The position numbers and the translations under genes are program-made. The notes under the pieces are model-generated. The model ran no database searches, had not been told where the DNA came from, and saw only the letters and a program-made list of their open reading frames with translations. From contig RFIY01000252.1 in assembly GCA_003695505.1 (NCBI GenBank), positions 1 to 9,269 on the forward strand: a stretch of 9,269 bases of DNA. Reading direction: 5' to 3'. The DNA comes from J088 sp003695505 [NCBI: Candidatus Dadabacteria bacterium]. Its GTDB lineage: Bacteria; J088. How positions within the stretch are numbered: the first letter of the stretch is position 1; each line of letters opens with the position of its first letter. This document shows, piece after piece, positions 1 to 5,442 of the stretch.

Positions 1-428
1 ACCAGCACGTCCCAGGTCAGCATCGACTGCGGAAAGTTGAAATAGCCGATGCCGGGGATCAGATGCCAGAGGCGTTGCGGGCCGCCCATGTCGGCCGTCA
101 CGAAGGCCAGGCACATGATCAGCGCGGCGACCGCGACACCTTCCCCGATCAGTACGGCGCGTGAAAAGTCGACATCTTCCAGTACATAGGCCGGCATCAC
201 GATCATGACCGCGGCCGCGGCGAGACCGACCAGAAACGTGAAGTTCGAGATGTAGAGCCCCCAGCTCACGTGGTCGGTCATACCGGTAACGGCCAGGCCT
301 TCGCGGAGCTGAACTGTCCACGCCCAGCCGCCGGTGAGCATCACGATCGACAGGGCCGCCATCCACAAGTGGTAGGTCCAGTTTCCGGACGTTACTTCTT
401 TCAGGGCATCAATGAAAAATCGTCGCAT
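1..428 (-). CDS. NrfD/PsrC/DsrP-type integral membrane quinol-interacting subunit (C-terminus cut by window start)
   Basis: The 142 visible codons belong to an NrfD-family (polysulfide reductase NrfD/PsrC/DsrP) membrane protein, which in known complexes exchanges electrons between the quinone pool and a periplasmic ferredoxin-like subunit. Seen: a short N-terminus starting MRRFFIDAL, hydrophobic segments at about residues 22-40, 58-80 and 91-113, a DHVSWGLYISNF stretch before the second segment, and ADMGGPQRLWHL (112-123) followed by SMLTWDVL, both typical of this family. The gene runs off the window, so full length and total helix number are unknown. ATG at 428 lies 3 nt after the stop of the FeS gene and has only a weak ribosome site, so it is probably translationally coupled. 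Context suggests it is the membrane anchor and quinol oxidase of a Nap electron-input module, replacing NapC or NapH. A DsrP, QrcD or other NrfD homologue cannot be distinguished without the C-terminus. Confidence 0.9.
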   Translation of the reverse strand, partial: MRRFFIDALKEVTSGNWTYHLWMAALSIVMLTGGWAWTVQLREGLAVTGMTDHVSWGLYISNFTFLVGLAAAAVMIVMPAYVLEDVDFSRAVLIGEGVAVAALIMCLAFVTADMGGPQRLWHLIPGIGYFNFPQSMLTWDVL

Positions 429-431
429 CGT

Positions 432-1496
432 TCAGTCCATGAAATACCAGAACTTGGGTTCGGTGCCGAGGTCTTCTTTGAGGCGAAATACCTTTTTGTT
501 TTCCAGTACGTAGCGAATTTCACTGTTTGGGTCGAGCAGGTTGCCGAAGATGCGCGCGCCGGTCGGGCAGGCTTCGGCGCACGCCGGCAATTGCCCTTCA
601 CGGCTGCGCTGAATGCAGAAGGTGCATTTTTCCATCACACCCTTCTTGCGGGGTCGGTTGCCGAGGTAGTGCTGCTTCGGATTCAGTTCGTTGCGCGGAA
701 TTTTCGGCTCGTGCCAGTTGAAGCGGCGGGCCCAGTACGGGCAGGCCGCTTCGCAATAGCGGCAACCGATGCACCAGTCGTAGTCGATGACCGTGATGCC
801 ATCGGGCTCTTTCCAGGTCGCGCCGACCGGGCAGACCTTGACGCAGGGCGGATTCTCACACTGGAAGCACTGGGTGCCCAGATAGAAATGCCCCTCCTGC
901 GGCACCTCGTGGAAGTAGTCTGCGTTGCCGTTCTCGGGGCTCATATGGCCGTTTTTGATTTCGAAAATGCGAATGTACTGCATCGTCGAGGCGCGGTCCT
1001 GATTGTTTTCGAGGACGCAGGCCCGGATGCAGTCACGATAGCCACGGCAACGCGAAATGTTGAATGCGTAACCGTACAGCACGCCCTCTCGCGCAGGCGT
1101 GCCCGCGATCGAGACGCGCTGGCCGCGTTTGAGCTCGGCGAGCCGTTCGAGCCGCGCGATGGTTTCGCGGCGTTCCTGCTCGGTCATCAGGCGGTAGTTG
1201 CCTTTGAAATACTCTTCCCATTCGAGCTGTCGCCGTTCCTTTTCAGCGTCGGACTTGCCGATGCTGGCCTGCGCGGTGGCAGCGGCCCCGAATGCGGCCG
1301 CACCGGTCAACAACGCCTTCATCGCGTCGCGGCGGTCCAGAGACTTGTCGAGCAGGGTGCTTCCTTTGGGTGTCTGCTCGGGGGCCGGGTCATCGGCTGC
1401 GGGCGCGGCAGGACCCGGCGAGCGGTCGCTGGCAATCATGCGCAGAAATCCGCCGAAGTCGAGGCGGCGGCCGCGGCGAGGTTCAGTGCTCGACAT
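432..1496 (-). CDS. Tat-exported 4x[4Fe-4S]-type ferredoxin subunit (NrfC/PsrB/DsrO-like)
   Basis: A 354-residue periplasmic iron-sulfur electron-transfer protein, expected to link the NrfD membrane protein to periplasmic cytochromes. Seen: a long N-terminal extension, then a Tat-like signal LDRRDAMKALLTG (53-65, twin Arg 55-56) ending near AQA-S (about 75-78). Four ferredoxin Cys groups follow: 150/156/160, 210/213/218/222, 242/245/248/252 and 291/294/306/310. The middle two have the CxxC-x4-C-x3-C and CxxCxxCxxxC spacings of the NrfC/DsrO/PsrB family; the last is CxxC-x11-CxxxC. The first reads C-RG-Y-RD-C-IRA-C: the expected second Cys is Tyr153, so this cluster may be altered or may recruit another ligand. 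The start at 1496 is chosen over an upstream in-frame ATG at 1667 because a GGAGT site sits 7 nt before it and the upstream extension is a shadow of the cytochrome gene. It overlaps that gene by 14 nt. It is not NapG: it has longer spacing, a different layout and an NrfD partner. Confidence 0.92.
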   Translation of the reverse strand: MSSTEPRRGRRLDFGGFLRMIASDRSPGPAAPAADDPAPEQTPKGSTLLDKSLDRRDAMKALLTGAAAFGAAATAQASIGKSDAEKERRQLEWEEYFKGNYRLMTEQERRETIARLERLAELKRGQRVSIAGTPAREGVLYGYAFNISRCRGYRDCIRACVLENNQDRASTMQYIRIFEIKNGHMSPENGNADYFHEVPQEGHFYLGTQCFQCENPPCVKVCPVGATWKEPDGITVIDYDWCIGCRYCEAACPYWARRFNWHEPKIPRNELNPKQHYLGNRPRKKGVMEKCTFCIQRSREGQLPACAEACPTGARIFGNLLDPNSEIRYVLENKKVFRLKEDLGTEPKFWYFMD

Positions 1497-2079
1497 GATT
1501 CGACTCCATCGGACCAAGGCGTTCAGGGACGATGACCGGTGTGGCGACCGGCATGCGGGGCTTGAGGCTTGGGGAGTGAGGGTTGTGGCAATGCGCGCAG
1601 TTGGCGACGACGCGCGTCTCGGCCCAGCCGCTGAGACGCTTGCCGTGACTGCCGCCAAGCCAGTCACCTACCTGGTTGCGATGACATTCGCGGCACCGTG
1701 CGGCCTGATCGTGCAGAGGCACGTTGCCGTCGAGGGTCGTCAACAATTGCGGCCGATTGCGCTCGTGGCAGTCACTGCATTCCATTCCCGCCGCGTGCTC
1801 GATCGCAATGTCGTCATGGCCGGCACCATCCGGTTTGCGACCGGTGCCCTTGCCGTCGTGGCATCGTGCACACGTTTCGGCTTCATCAAGTTCCCGGGCA
1901 ACGAGTACGGTCGTGGACTGGATGGCCACCGGTTCGGCGGACCAGCGCTCGATCGTCATCTGCCGCTCGGCAGCACTCGCGGTGAGGGCCGGTGCGTAGT
2001 CGTACGATTCAGGGGCGCGCTGGCAGGCCAGTGGGGCAAGCAGCAGCGCGAACAGCAGTGGCAAGGTGGCCCGGCGCAT
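1483..2079 (-). CDS. Periplasmic tetraheme c-type cytochrome
   Basis: A 198-residue exported cytochrome with four CXXCH heme-attachment motifs: C70-H74, C101-H105, C129-H133 and C161-H165, the last in CAHCHNPHSP. The N-terminus MRRATLPLLFALLLAPLAC is a signal peptide. Cys19 could be a lipidation site, but Pro at -3 makes the lipobox non-canonical. There is no NapC/NirT-type membrane-anchored core, so it is not NapC. Its role is inferred from position, between a NapB-like cytochrome and an FeS/NrfD pair, much as small multiheme cytochromes sit in DsrMKJOP or Qrc complexes. It probably carries electrons from the FeS subunit toward NapB/NapA. ATG at 2079 is preferred over an upstream in-frame start at 2358 because AAGGGAG lies 8 nt upstream and the signal peptide begins there; the extra 93 codons would have no hydrophobic or heme character. 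Its start shares one base with the stop of the preceding gene (TGATG). NapM of deltaproteobacterial Nap clusters is a possible functional analogue. Confidence 0.88.
   Translation of the reverse strand: MRRATLPLLFALLLAPLACQRAPESYDYAPALTASAAERQMTIERWSAEPVAIQSTTVLVARELDEAETCARCHDGKGTGRKPDGAGHDDIAIEHAAGMECSDCHERNRPQLLTTLDGNVPLHDQAARCRECHRNQVGDWLGGSHGKRLSGWAETRVVANCAHCHNPHSPSLKPRMPVATPVIVPERLGPMESNHVEH
1503..1507 (-). promoter_or_regulatory. Ribosome binding site fixing the FeS protein start
   Basis: GGAGT on the minus strand, 7 nt before ATG 1496 and inside the end of the tetraheme cytochrome gene. It favours 1496 over the upstream in-frame ATG at 1667 and the internal ATG at 1439. Confidence 0.65.
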
Positions 2080-2744
2080 CAGTGTAGCTCCCTTGTGAAG
2101 ACGGCTGCGACATCCTGCTGCGATGCGTGCAGCGGTACATGGCATTGCCTGCACGACGTCAGTTCGGGGTGGCTGGTGCGGATGGCCTTTGGCGTGGCCG
2201 GTGCGGCGTGGCAGGCGACGCAGTTTTCCCGCATCTGCAGTTCGTGCGGAATCAGCAGCGGTGACGTCGGGGTGGCCCGATTGCCGAGGGCGACACGGGG
2301 CGCAGGACGAAATCCGTTTGCGCGGAACAGCCCCTTGGCGTCTTGCGGTACGTGGCACTGCCGGCAGTAGACAAGCTCGGGGTGGGGCGTTTGCGGCGCC
2401 CAGGCGTTCAGCGGCGGCGCCCAGGAGCCGCGCGCATGGCAGGCGAGGCAGGCCTGCCCATCCATCGCCTCTGTATCGACGCTGTGCGGCACGGTTGGCG
2501 GGGCGCCGTCAAAGGCCCGATTCCTGTCGCGATCGGAAAGCGTGCGGGCTCGCGCCGGCACGGTTGCCGTCTGCGATCCCGGTGCCTGCCAGACGGCCGT
2601 GGGTCCCGTCGACCCAAACGGAGACAGCGCAGCCTGCCGGACGTCGATGGACGGCGTGACGGCACGGCGGCTGCCGATTGCCGCGATCAGTGCGAGTGAG
2701 ACAATCAGGACGATCGCGATACTGGCAAGTCTGCGGGTCAGCAC
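2079..2744 (-). CDS. napB: NapB-like cytochrome with duplicated diheme unit (tetraheme)
   Basis: A 221-residue exported c-type cytochrome directly downstream of napA and the best candidate for the NapB electron donor of nitrate reductase. Known NapB is a diheme protein of about 150 residues with an upstream PH ligand, CxxCH, a second distal His and CxxCHV, then an N-x-F-x-P tail. This protein contains the PH...CxxCH...HPEL...CRQCHVP pattern twice: H87, C99-H103, H121, C127-H131, and then H167, C175-H179, H192, C198-H202. The first copy is followed by a NapB-like NGFRPAP. A hydrophobic segment (residues 5-23) serves as signal peptide or anchor; no clear cleavage site follows it, so anchoring is possible. 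The start is GTG at 2744, supported by GGAGG 6 nt upstream; no ATG gives a better signal peptide. It lies 31 nt after napA. The napB assignment is good, but the four-heme form is atypical and it could be called a NapB-related tetraheme cytochrome. Confidence 0.85.
   Translation of the reverse strand: MLTRRLASIAIVLIVSLALIAAIGSRRAVTPSIDVRQAALSPFGSTGPTAVWQAPGSQTATVPARARTLSDRDRNRAFDGAPPTVPHSVDTEAMDGQACLACHARGSWAPPLNAWAPQTPHPELVYCRQCHVPQDAKGLFRANGFRPAPRVALGNRATPTSPLLIPHELQMRENCVACHAAPATPKAIRTSHPELTSCRQCHVPLHASQQDVAAVFTRELH
2088..2094 (-). promoter_or_regulatory. Ribosome binding site fixing the tetraheme cytochrome start
   Basis: AAGGGAG on the minus strand, 8 nt before ATG 2079, lying inside the end of the NapB-like gene. 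It argues against the longer reading frame that begins at 2358. Confidence 0.75.
2133..2249 (-). repeat. Second internal NapB-type diheme unit of the NapB-like gene
   Basis: This encodes residues 166-204 and carries P-H (167), CVACH (175-179), S-H-P-E-L (191-195) and CRQCHVP (198-204). It matches the first unit at every heme and candidate distal-His position and is identical in HPEL and CRQCHVP. The spacing between the two heme motifs is shorter than in the first copy. Confidence 0.75.
2346..2489 (-). repeat. First internal NapB-type diheme unit of the NapB-like gene
   Basis: This encodes residues 86-133 and carries P-H (87), CLACH (99-103), P-H-P-E-L (120-124) and CRQCHVP (127-133). The order of a distal His before each CxxCH is that known for bis-His-ligated NapB. 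Ligand assignment is inferred by pattern, not by structure. Confidence 0.75.
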
Positions 2745-2750
2745 GTTGGT

Positions 2751-2755
2751 CCTCC
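2751..2755 (-). promoter_or_regulatory. Ribosome binding site for the GTG start of the NapB-like gene
   Basis: GGAGG on the minus strand, 6 nt before GTG 2744. It supports use of the rare start codon. Confidence 0.78.
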
Positions 2756-2775
2756 GTCAGCCCAAACCACGATAC

Positions 2776-5088
2776 TCAGGCTCGCTCGACCCGGACGGCA
2801 CATTTCTTGTAGTCCGGCTGCTTCGAAATCGGGCAGAATGCATCCAGTGTCAGTTCGTTGACCAGCTTTGACTCATCAAAGAACGGCACAAAGACCTGTC
2901 CCCGTGGCGGGCGTCCGCGGCCGTTGATGTGCGCGCGAATCTTCATGACGCCGCGACGCGACCGCAGGATGACGAGATCGCCTTCGCGGATTCCCAGTTC
3001 GGCCGCGTCTTCCGGATGGATCTCGACGTAGGCCGACGGGACTGCGCGATGAAGCTGCGGTACACGGCGGGTCATCGAACCGGTATGCCAGTGTTCCAGG
3101 ACGCGCCCGGTGTTGAGCCAGAACGGATACTCTTCGTCCGGTGACTCCGCCGCCGGTTCGTACGGCCGCAGCCAGATTCGCGCGCGGTGATCCGGTTTGC
3201 CATAGAAGTCAAATTTCACATCGGGATTACAGGCTGGGTCGTATTCGCTGTTATAGCGCCAGGTTGTTTCCTTGCCGTTGACGTAGGGCCACTGGATGCC
3301 CGGTTTGGCCACGAGTTCGTCATACGGCGCCATTTCATGCTTTGGCCCGGCATGGAACTTGCGGTATTCTTCCCACAGCTCACGGATATGTGTTTCATAT
3401 GGCCAGGGAAATTCCTTTTCGAAGCCCATTCGGCGCGCCACTTCGATGATCTGCCAGGTATCGCTCATCGCCTCGCCTGGTGGATCAAGCAGTTGTGCGA
3501 AGTGCTGGGTGCGACGCTCCGAGTTGCCGTACATCCCCTCACGTTCGATCCACATCGCGCTCGGCAAAATCACATCGGCGACGTCCGTCGTTGGTGTTGG
3601 ATAGACATCGGACACCACAATAAAGCGGTCCTCCTTGAGCGCCGCGCCCCGATAACGATTCAGGTTCGGGATCGTGACCATCGGATTCGTGACCTGGATC
3701 CACATGAAGCGGATATCGCCATGATCCAGTGCGCGGAACATGTCGACGGTGTGGTGGCTGGGTTTGGGGGGGATGCGTTCGACGGGTACGTTCCAGATTT
3801 TGGCCGCCAGCTCGCGGTGTTCTTTTTTCATCACCACGCCGTGCGGCAATTTGTGCGTCAGCGTGCCCACTTCGCGCACTGTACCGCACGCGCTCGGCTG
3901 ACCGGTCAGTGAGAAGGGACTGTTGCCGGGCCGCGAGATCTTGCCGACGAGCAGGTGGATGTTGTAGACGAGATTGTTGATCCAGGTGCCGCGTGTGTGC
4001 TGGTTCATCCCCATGCACCAGAACGACACTACATTGCGCTTTGGGTCGCCATAGAGCGAGGCCAGATAGCGGATGGCGTCGGCGGGAACACCGCTGAGTC
4101 GCTCGACCTTTTCCGGCGTGTAGTCCTGCAGGAACGCTACGAACTCGTCCCAGTTCGCGGGTTCCGGCTTGTCCTTGAATTTGAACGTGTCCTCGGTGCC
4201 ATAGCCGATGTTGGTCTTGCCTTTGGCAAAGGCGACGTGGCGCTCGATGAAGGCCCGGTCGATCCAGCCACGTTTGACCAGTTCGTAGCAGATCCCATTG
4301 GCAACCGCGAGGTCCGTCTGGGGCTTGAACAGGAAGGAATGATCGGCGGCGTCGCTGGTGCGCGTCGTGCGCGTTGCGAGGTCGATGATCACCGTCCCCG
4401 GGTGGGTGCGGCGCCGTTCAAGCAGCCGTGAAAAGAGGACCGGGTGCATTTCGGCCATGTTATTGCCCCAGAGCACGAACACATCGGCGTGCTCGATGTC
4501 GGCGTACGCGCCCATCGGCTCGTCGAGGCCGAACGACGTCAGGAAACCGGTCACCGCACTGGCCATGCAGAGCCGGGCGTTGGCTTCGAGGTTGTTGGTG
4601 CCGATGCAGCCCTTCATGAACTTGCTTGCCGCGTATCCATCCGGAATCGTCCATTGACCGGAGCCGTACATGGCGACGGCGTCCTTGCCATGCTTGTCGA
4701 TCGTCTCCTGCATTTTCGCGGCAACCAGGTCGAGGGCTTCTTTCATCGGGACCGGAACCAGCTTGCCGTTCTTGCGGACGTACGCTTTGGTCAGGCGATC
4801 GCTGCCATACAATGCCAGAATCGAGTGATACCCCTTGACGCAGGCCAGACCCTTATTGGCTGAGCCGCGGCGGTCGCCGCGTACCGCGACTGCGCGTCCG
4901 TTCCGGATCGCAATCTGCAGGCTGCAGCCGACACCGCAAAAACGGCACGGCGCCTTTTCCCAGCGGACGCCCTTCAGGTCGACACGGCTCGGTGGCCCCG
5001 CAAAAGAGACGCCCGGCACGAGCTGTGCGGCGGCGGTGACGGCGGCAGCGGCTGCTGCGTCATGGATCAGTTCACGACGGGTGCGCAT
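2776..5088 (-). CDS. napA: Periplasmic nitrate reductase catalytic subunit NapA
   Basis: Catalyses two-electron reduction of nitrate to nitrite in the periplasm, using a Mo-bis-MGD cofactor and one [4Fe-4S] cluster. Seen: Tat signal MRTRRELIH followed by an Ala-rich segment to about residue 30; cluster cysteines C48, C51, C55 and C83 with the conserved Lys85 of CVKGYH; Mo-ligand Cys174 in [12 protein letters not shown]; then DEPMGAY, the [12 protein letters not shown] stretch, MGMNQHTRG (359-367), [13 protein letters not shown] (396-408) and the C-terminal [15 protein letters not shown] (661-675). These identify NapA rather than NasA or formate dehydrogenase. At 770 residues it is shorter than typical enteric NapA (about 830) and nearer the monomeric deltaproteobacterial form. 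ATG at 5088 is chosen because AGGAG lies 9 nt upstream and the Tat motif follows at once; in-frame ATGs at 5115 and 5124 would only add residues before it. It overlaps napD by 17 nt. Confidence 0.97.
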   Translation of the reverse strand: MRTRRELIHDAAAAAAVTAAAQLVPGVSFAGPPSRVDLKGVRWEKAPCRFCGVGCSLQIAIRNGRAVAVRGDRRGSANKGLACVKGYHSILALYGSDRLTKAYVRKNGKLVPVPMKEALDLVAAKMQETIDKHGKDAVAMYGSGQWTIPDGYAASKFMKGCIGTNNLEANARLCMASAVTGFLTSFGLDEPMGAYADIEHADVFVLWGNNMAEMHPVLFSRLLERRRTHPGTVIIDLATRTTRTSDAADHSFLFKPQTDLAVANGICYELVKRGWIDRAFIERHVAFAKGKTNIGYGTEDTFKFKDKPEPANWDEFVAFLQDYTPEKVERLSGVPADAIRYLASLYGDPKRNVVSFWCMGMNQHTRGTWINNLVYNIHLLVGKISRPGNSPFSLTGQPSACGTVREVGTLTHKLPHGVVMKKEHRELAAKIWNVPVERIPPKPSHHTVDMFRALDHGDIRFMWIQVTNPMVTIPNLNRYRGAALKEDRFIVVSDVYPTPTTDVADVILPSAMWIEREGMYGNSERRTQHFAQLLDPPGEAMSDTWQIIEVARRMGFEKEFPWPYETHIRELWEEYRKFHAGPKHEMAPYDELVAKPGIQWPYVNGKETTWRYNSEYDPACNPDVKFDFYGKPDHRARIWLRPYEPAAESPDEEYPFWLNTGRVLEHWHTGSMTRRVPQLHRAVPSAYVEIHPEDAAELGIREGDLVILRSRRGVMKIRAHINGRGRPPRGQVFVPFFDESKLVNELTLDAFCPISKQPDYKKCAVRVERA

Positions 5089-5338
5089 GCGATTGTTCTC
5101 CTGTCTCTGGATCATCCCAGGCAAACGTCAGGTTCAGGCTGAAAATGCCCGGCAGTTGCCGCAGCCGCTCGAAGGCGGTCTTGTGGCTGTCTGTATCGGG
5201 CGTGTCGAAGACAGCAACGATCATCCGCCGCTCGTTATCCGGAAACGCACGCACGCAATCGGGGTCCTGCTGCAGGGTAGCCAGCAGATCGTGAAGGCGT
5301 TCTGGATCGGGCAGAATCAGGTAGCTGGAAATGGGCAT
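5072..5338 (-). CDS. napD: NapD, Tat-signal-binding chaperone for NapA
   Basis: An 88-residue cytoplasmic protein of the NapD family. NapD proteins bind the NapA Tat signal peptide and hold back export until the cofactor is inserted. Seen: N-terminal MPISSYLI, a central V-A-V-F-D strand and [15 protein letters not shown] (58-72), which match the ferredoxin-like fold and the LPGV..L core of NapD. There are no Cys clusters or membrane segments. ATG at 5338 has GGAGAG 7 nt upstream. It is the first gene of the nap operon, directly behind a promoter with an FNR-type site, and its 3' end overlaps the start of napA by 17 nt. The C-terminal tail after WDDPETGEQ is poorly conserved and His/Ser-rich. 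Confidence 0.9.
   Translation of the reverse strand: MPISSYLILPDPERLHDLLATLQQDPDCVRAFPDNERRMIVAVFDTPDTDSHKTAFERLRQLPGIFSLNLTFAWDDPETGEQSHAHPS
5098..5102 (-). promoter_or_regulatory. Ribosome binding site fixing the napA start
   Basis: AGGAG on the minus strand, 9 nt before ATG 5088 and inside the end of napD. It supports this start over the in-frame ATGs at 5115 and 5124. Confidence 0.75.
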
Positions 5339-5365
5339 GGCGTGGCTCTCCGTATCCTGTTTGTG

Positions 5366-5371
5366 ATGCTA
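5366..5371 (-). promoter_or_regulatory. Probable -10 element of the nap operon promoter
   Basis: On the minus strand this reads TAGCAT, four of six matches to TATAAT. Taking it as -12 to -7 places the start of transcription near 5359, giving a leader of about 21 nt that includes the napD ribosome site. From that start the FNR palindrome is centred at -41.5, the class II activator position. No good -35 hexamer is needed or seen. The start site is inferred, not measured. Confidence 0.55.
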
Positions 5372-5391
5372 ACAGGAGAAAACCACCAAAA

Positions 5392-5409
5392 AATTGATCC
5401 CAATCAATT
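5392..5409 (-). promoter_or_regulatory. FNR/Anr/Dnr-type operator upstream of napD
   Basis: The sequence is a perfect inverted repeat, AATTGAT-N4-ATCAATT, whose core TTGAT-N4-ATCAA (5394-5407) is the exact FNR consensus. Its centre lies 62 nt from the napD ATG. FNR-family proteins with this site (FNR and Anr sensing oxygen loss, Dnr sensing NO) activate denitrification and Nap genes. This predicts induction of the operon when oxygen is scarce. Which family member acts cannot be told from the site. I see no clear NarL/NarP heptamer pair nearby. Confidence 0.88.
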
Positions 5410-5442
5410 CATGTGCGAGTTCGTGGAACCGACTGTTGCCGA

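Noticed and set aside
432-1496. Identification of the FeS protein as NapG
   Set aside because: The partner gene encodes an NrfD-type protein rather than NapH, and the cluster spacing and length fit the NrfC/PsrB/DsrO group better.
1-1496. Formate-dependent nitrite reductase NrfC/NrfD genes
   Set aside because: No NrfA or NrfB pentaheme cytochromes are present and the genes are fused by overlaps to napDAB-like genes, so the family resemblance does not imply nitrite reduction.
270-1535. 421-codon plus-strand open frame
   Set aside because: It is the antisense of the FeS protein gene. Its translation lacks family motifs, while the opposite strand has clear ferredoxin and Tat motifs. Long antisense frames are expected in GC-rich DNA.
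1497-1667. 57-codon N-terminal extension of the FeS protein
   Set aside because: It is an out-of-frame reading of the cytochrome gene with low-complexity composition. A ribosome site precedes ATG 1496.
1483-2079. Identification of the tetraheme cytochrome as NapC
   Set aside because: NapC/NirT proteins have an N-terminal uncleaved anchor and a characteristic heme core with Met ligation near the first heme. This protein has a cleavable-type or lipoprotein-type signal and different heme spacing.
2080-2358. 93-codon N-terminal extension of the tetraheme cytochrome
   Set aside because: It overlaps the NapB-like gene out of frame and would bury the signal peptide. A strong ribosome site precedes the internal ATG at 2079.
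1198-2370. 390-codon plus-strand open frame
   Set aside because: It lies antisense to two cytochrome genes that carry eight CXXCH motifs between them. It has no recognisable domain and no convincing ribosome site.
3187-3912. 241-codon plus-strand open frame
   Set aside because: It is fully antisense to conserved napA sequence and has no domain features.
2776-5088. Assimilatory nitrate reductase or formate dehydrogenase
   Set aside because: The Tat signal, an adjacent NapD, the ARLCMASAV Mo-ligand context and the [15 protein letters not shown] segment all point to NapA. No selenocysteine position is seen at the Mo ligand.
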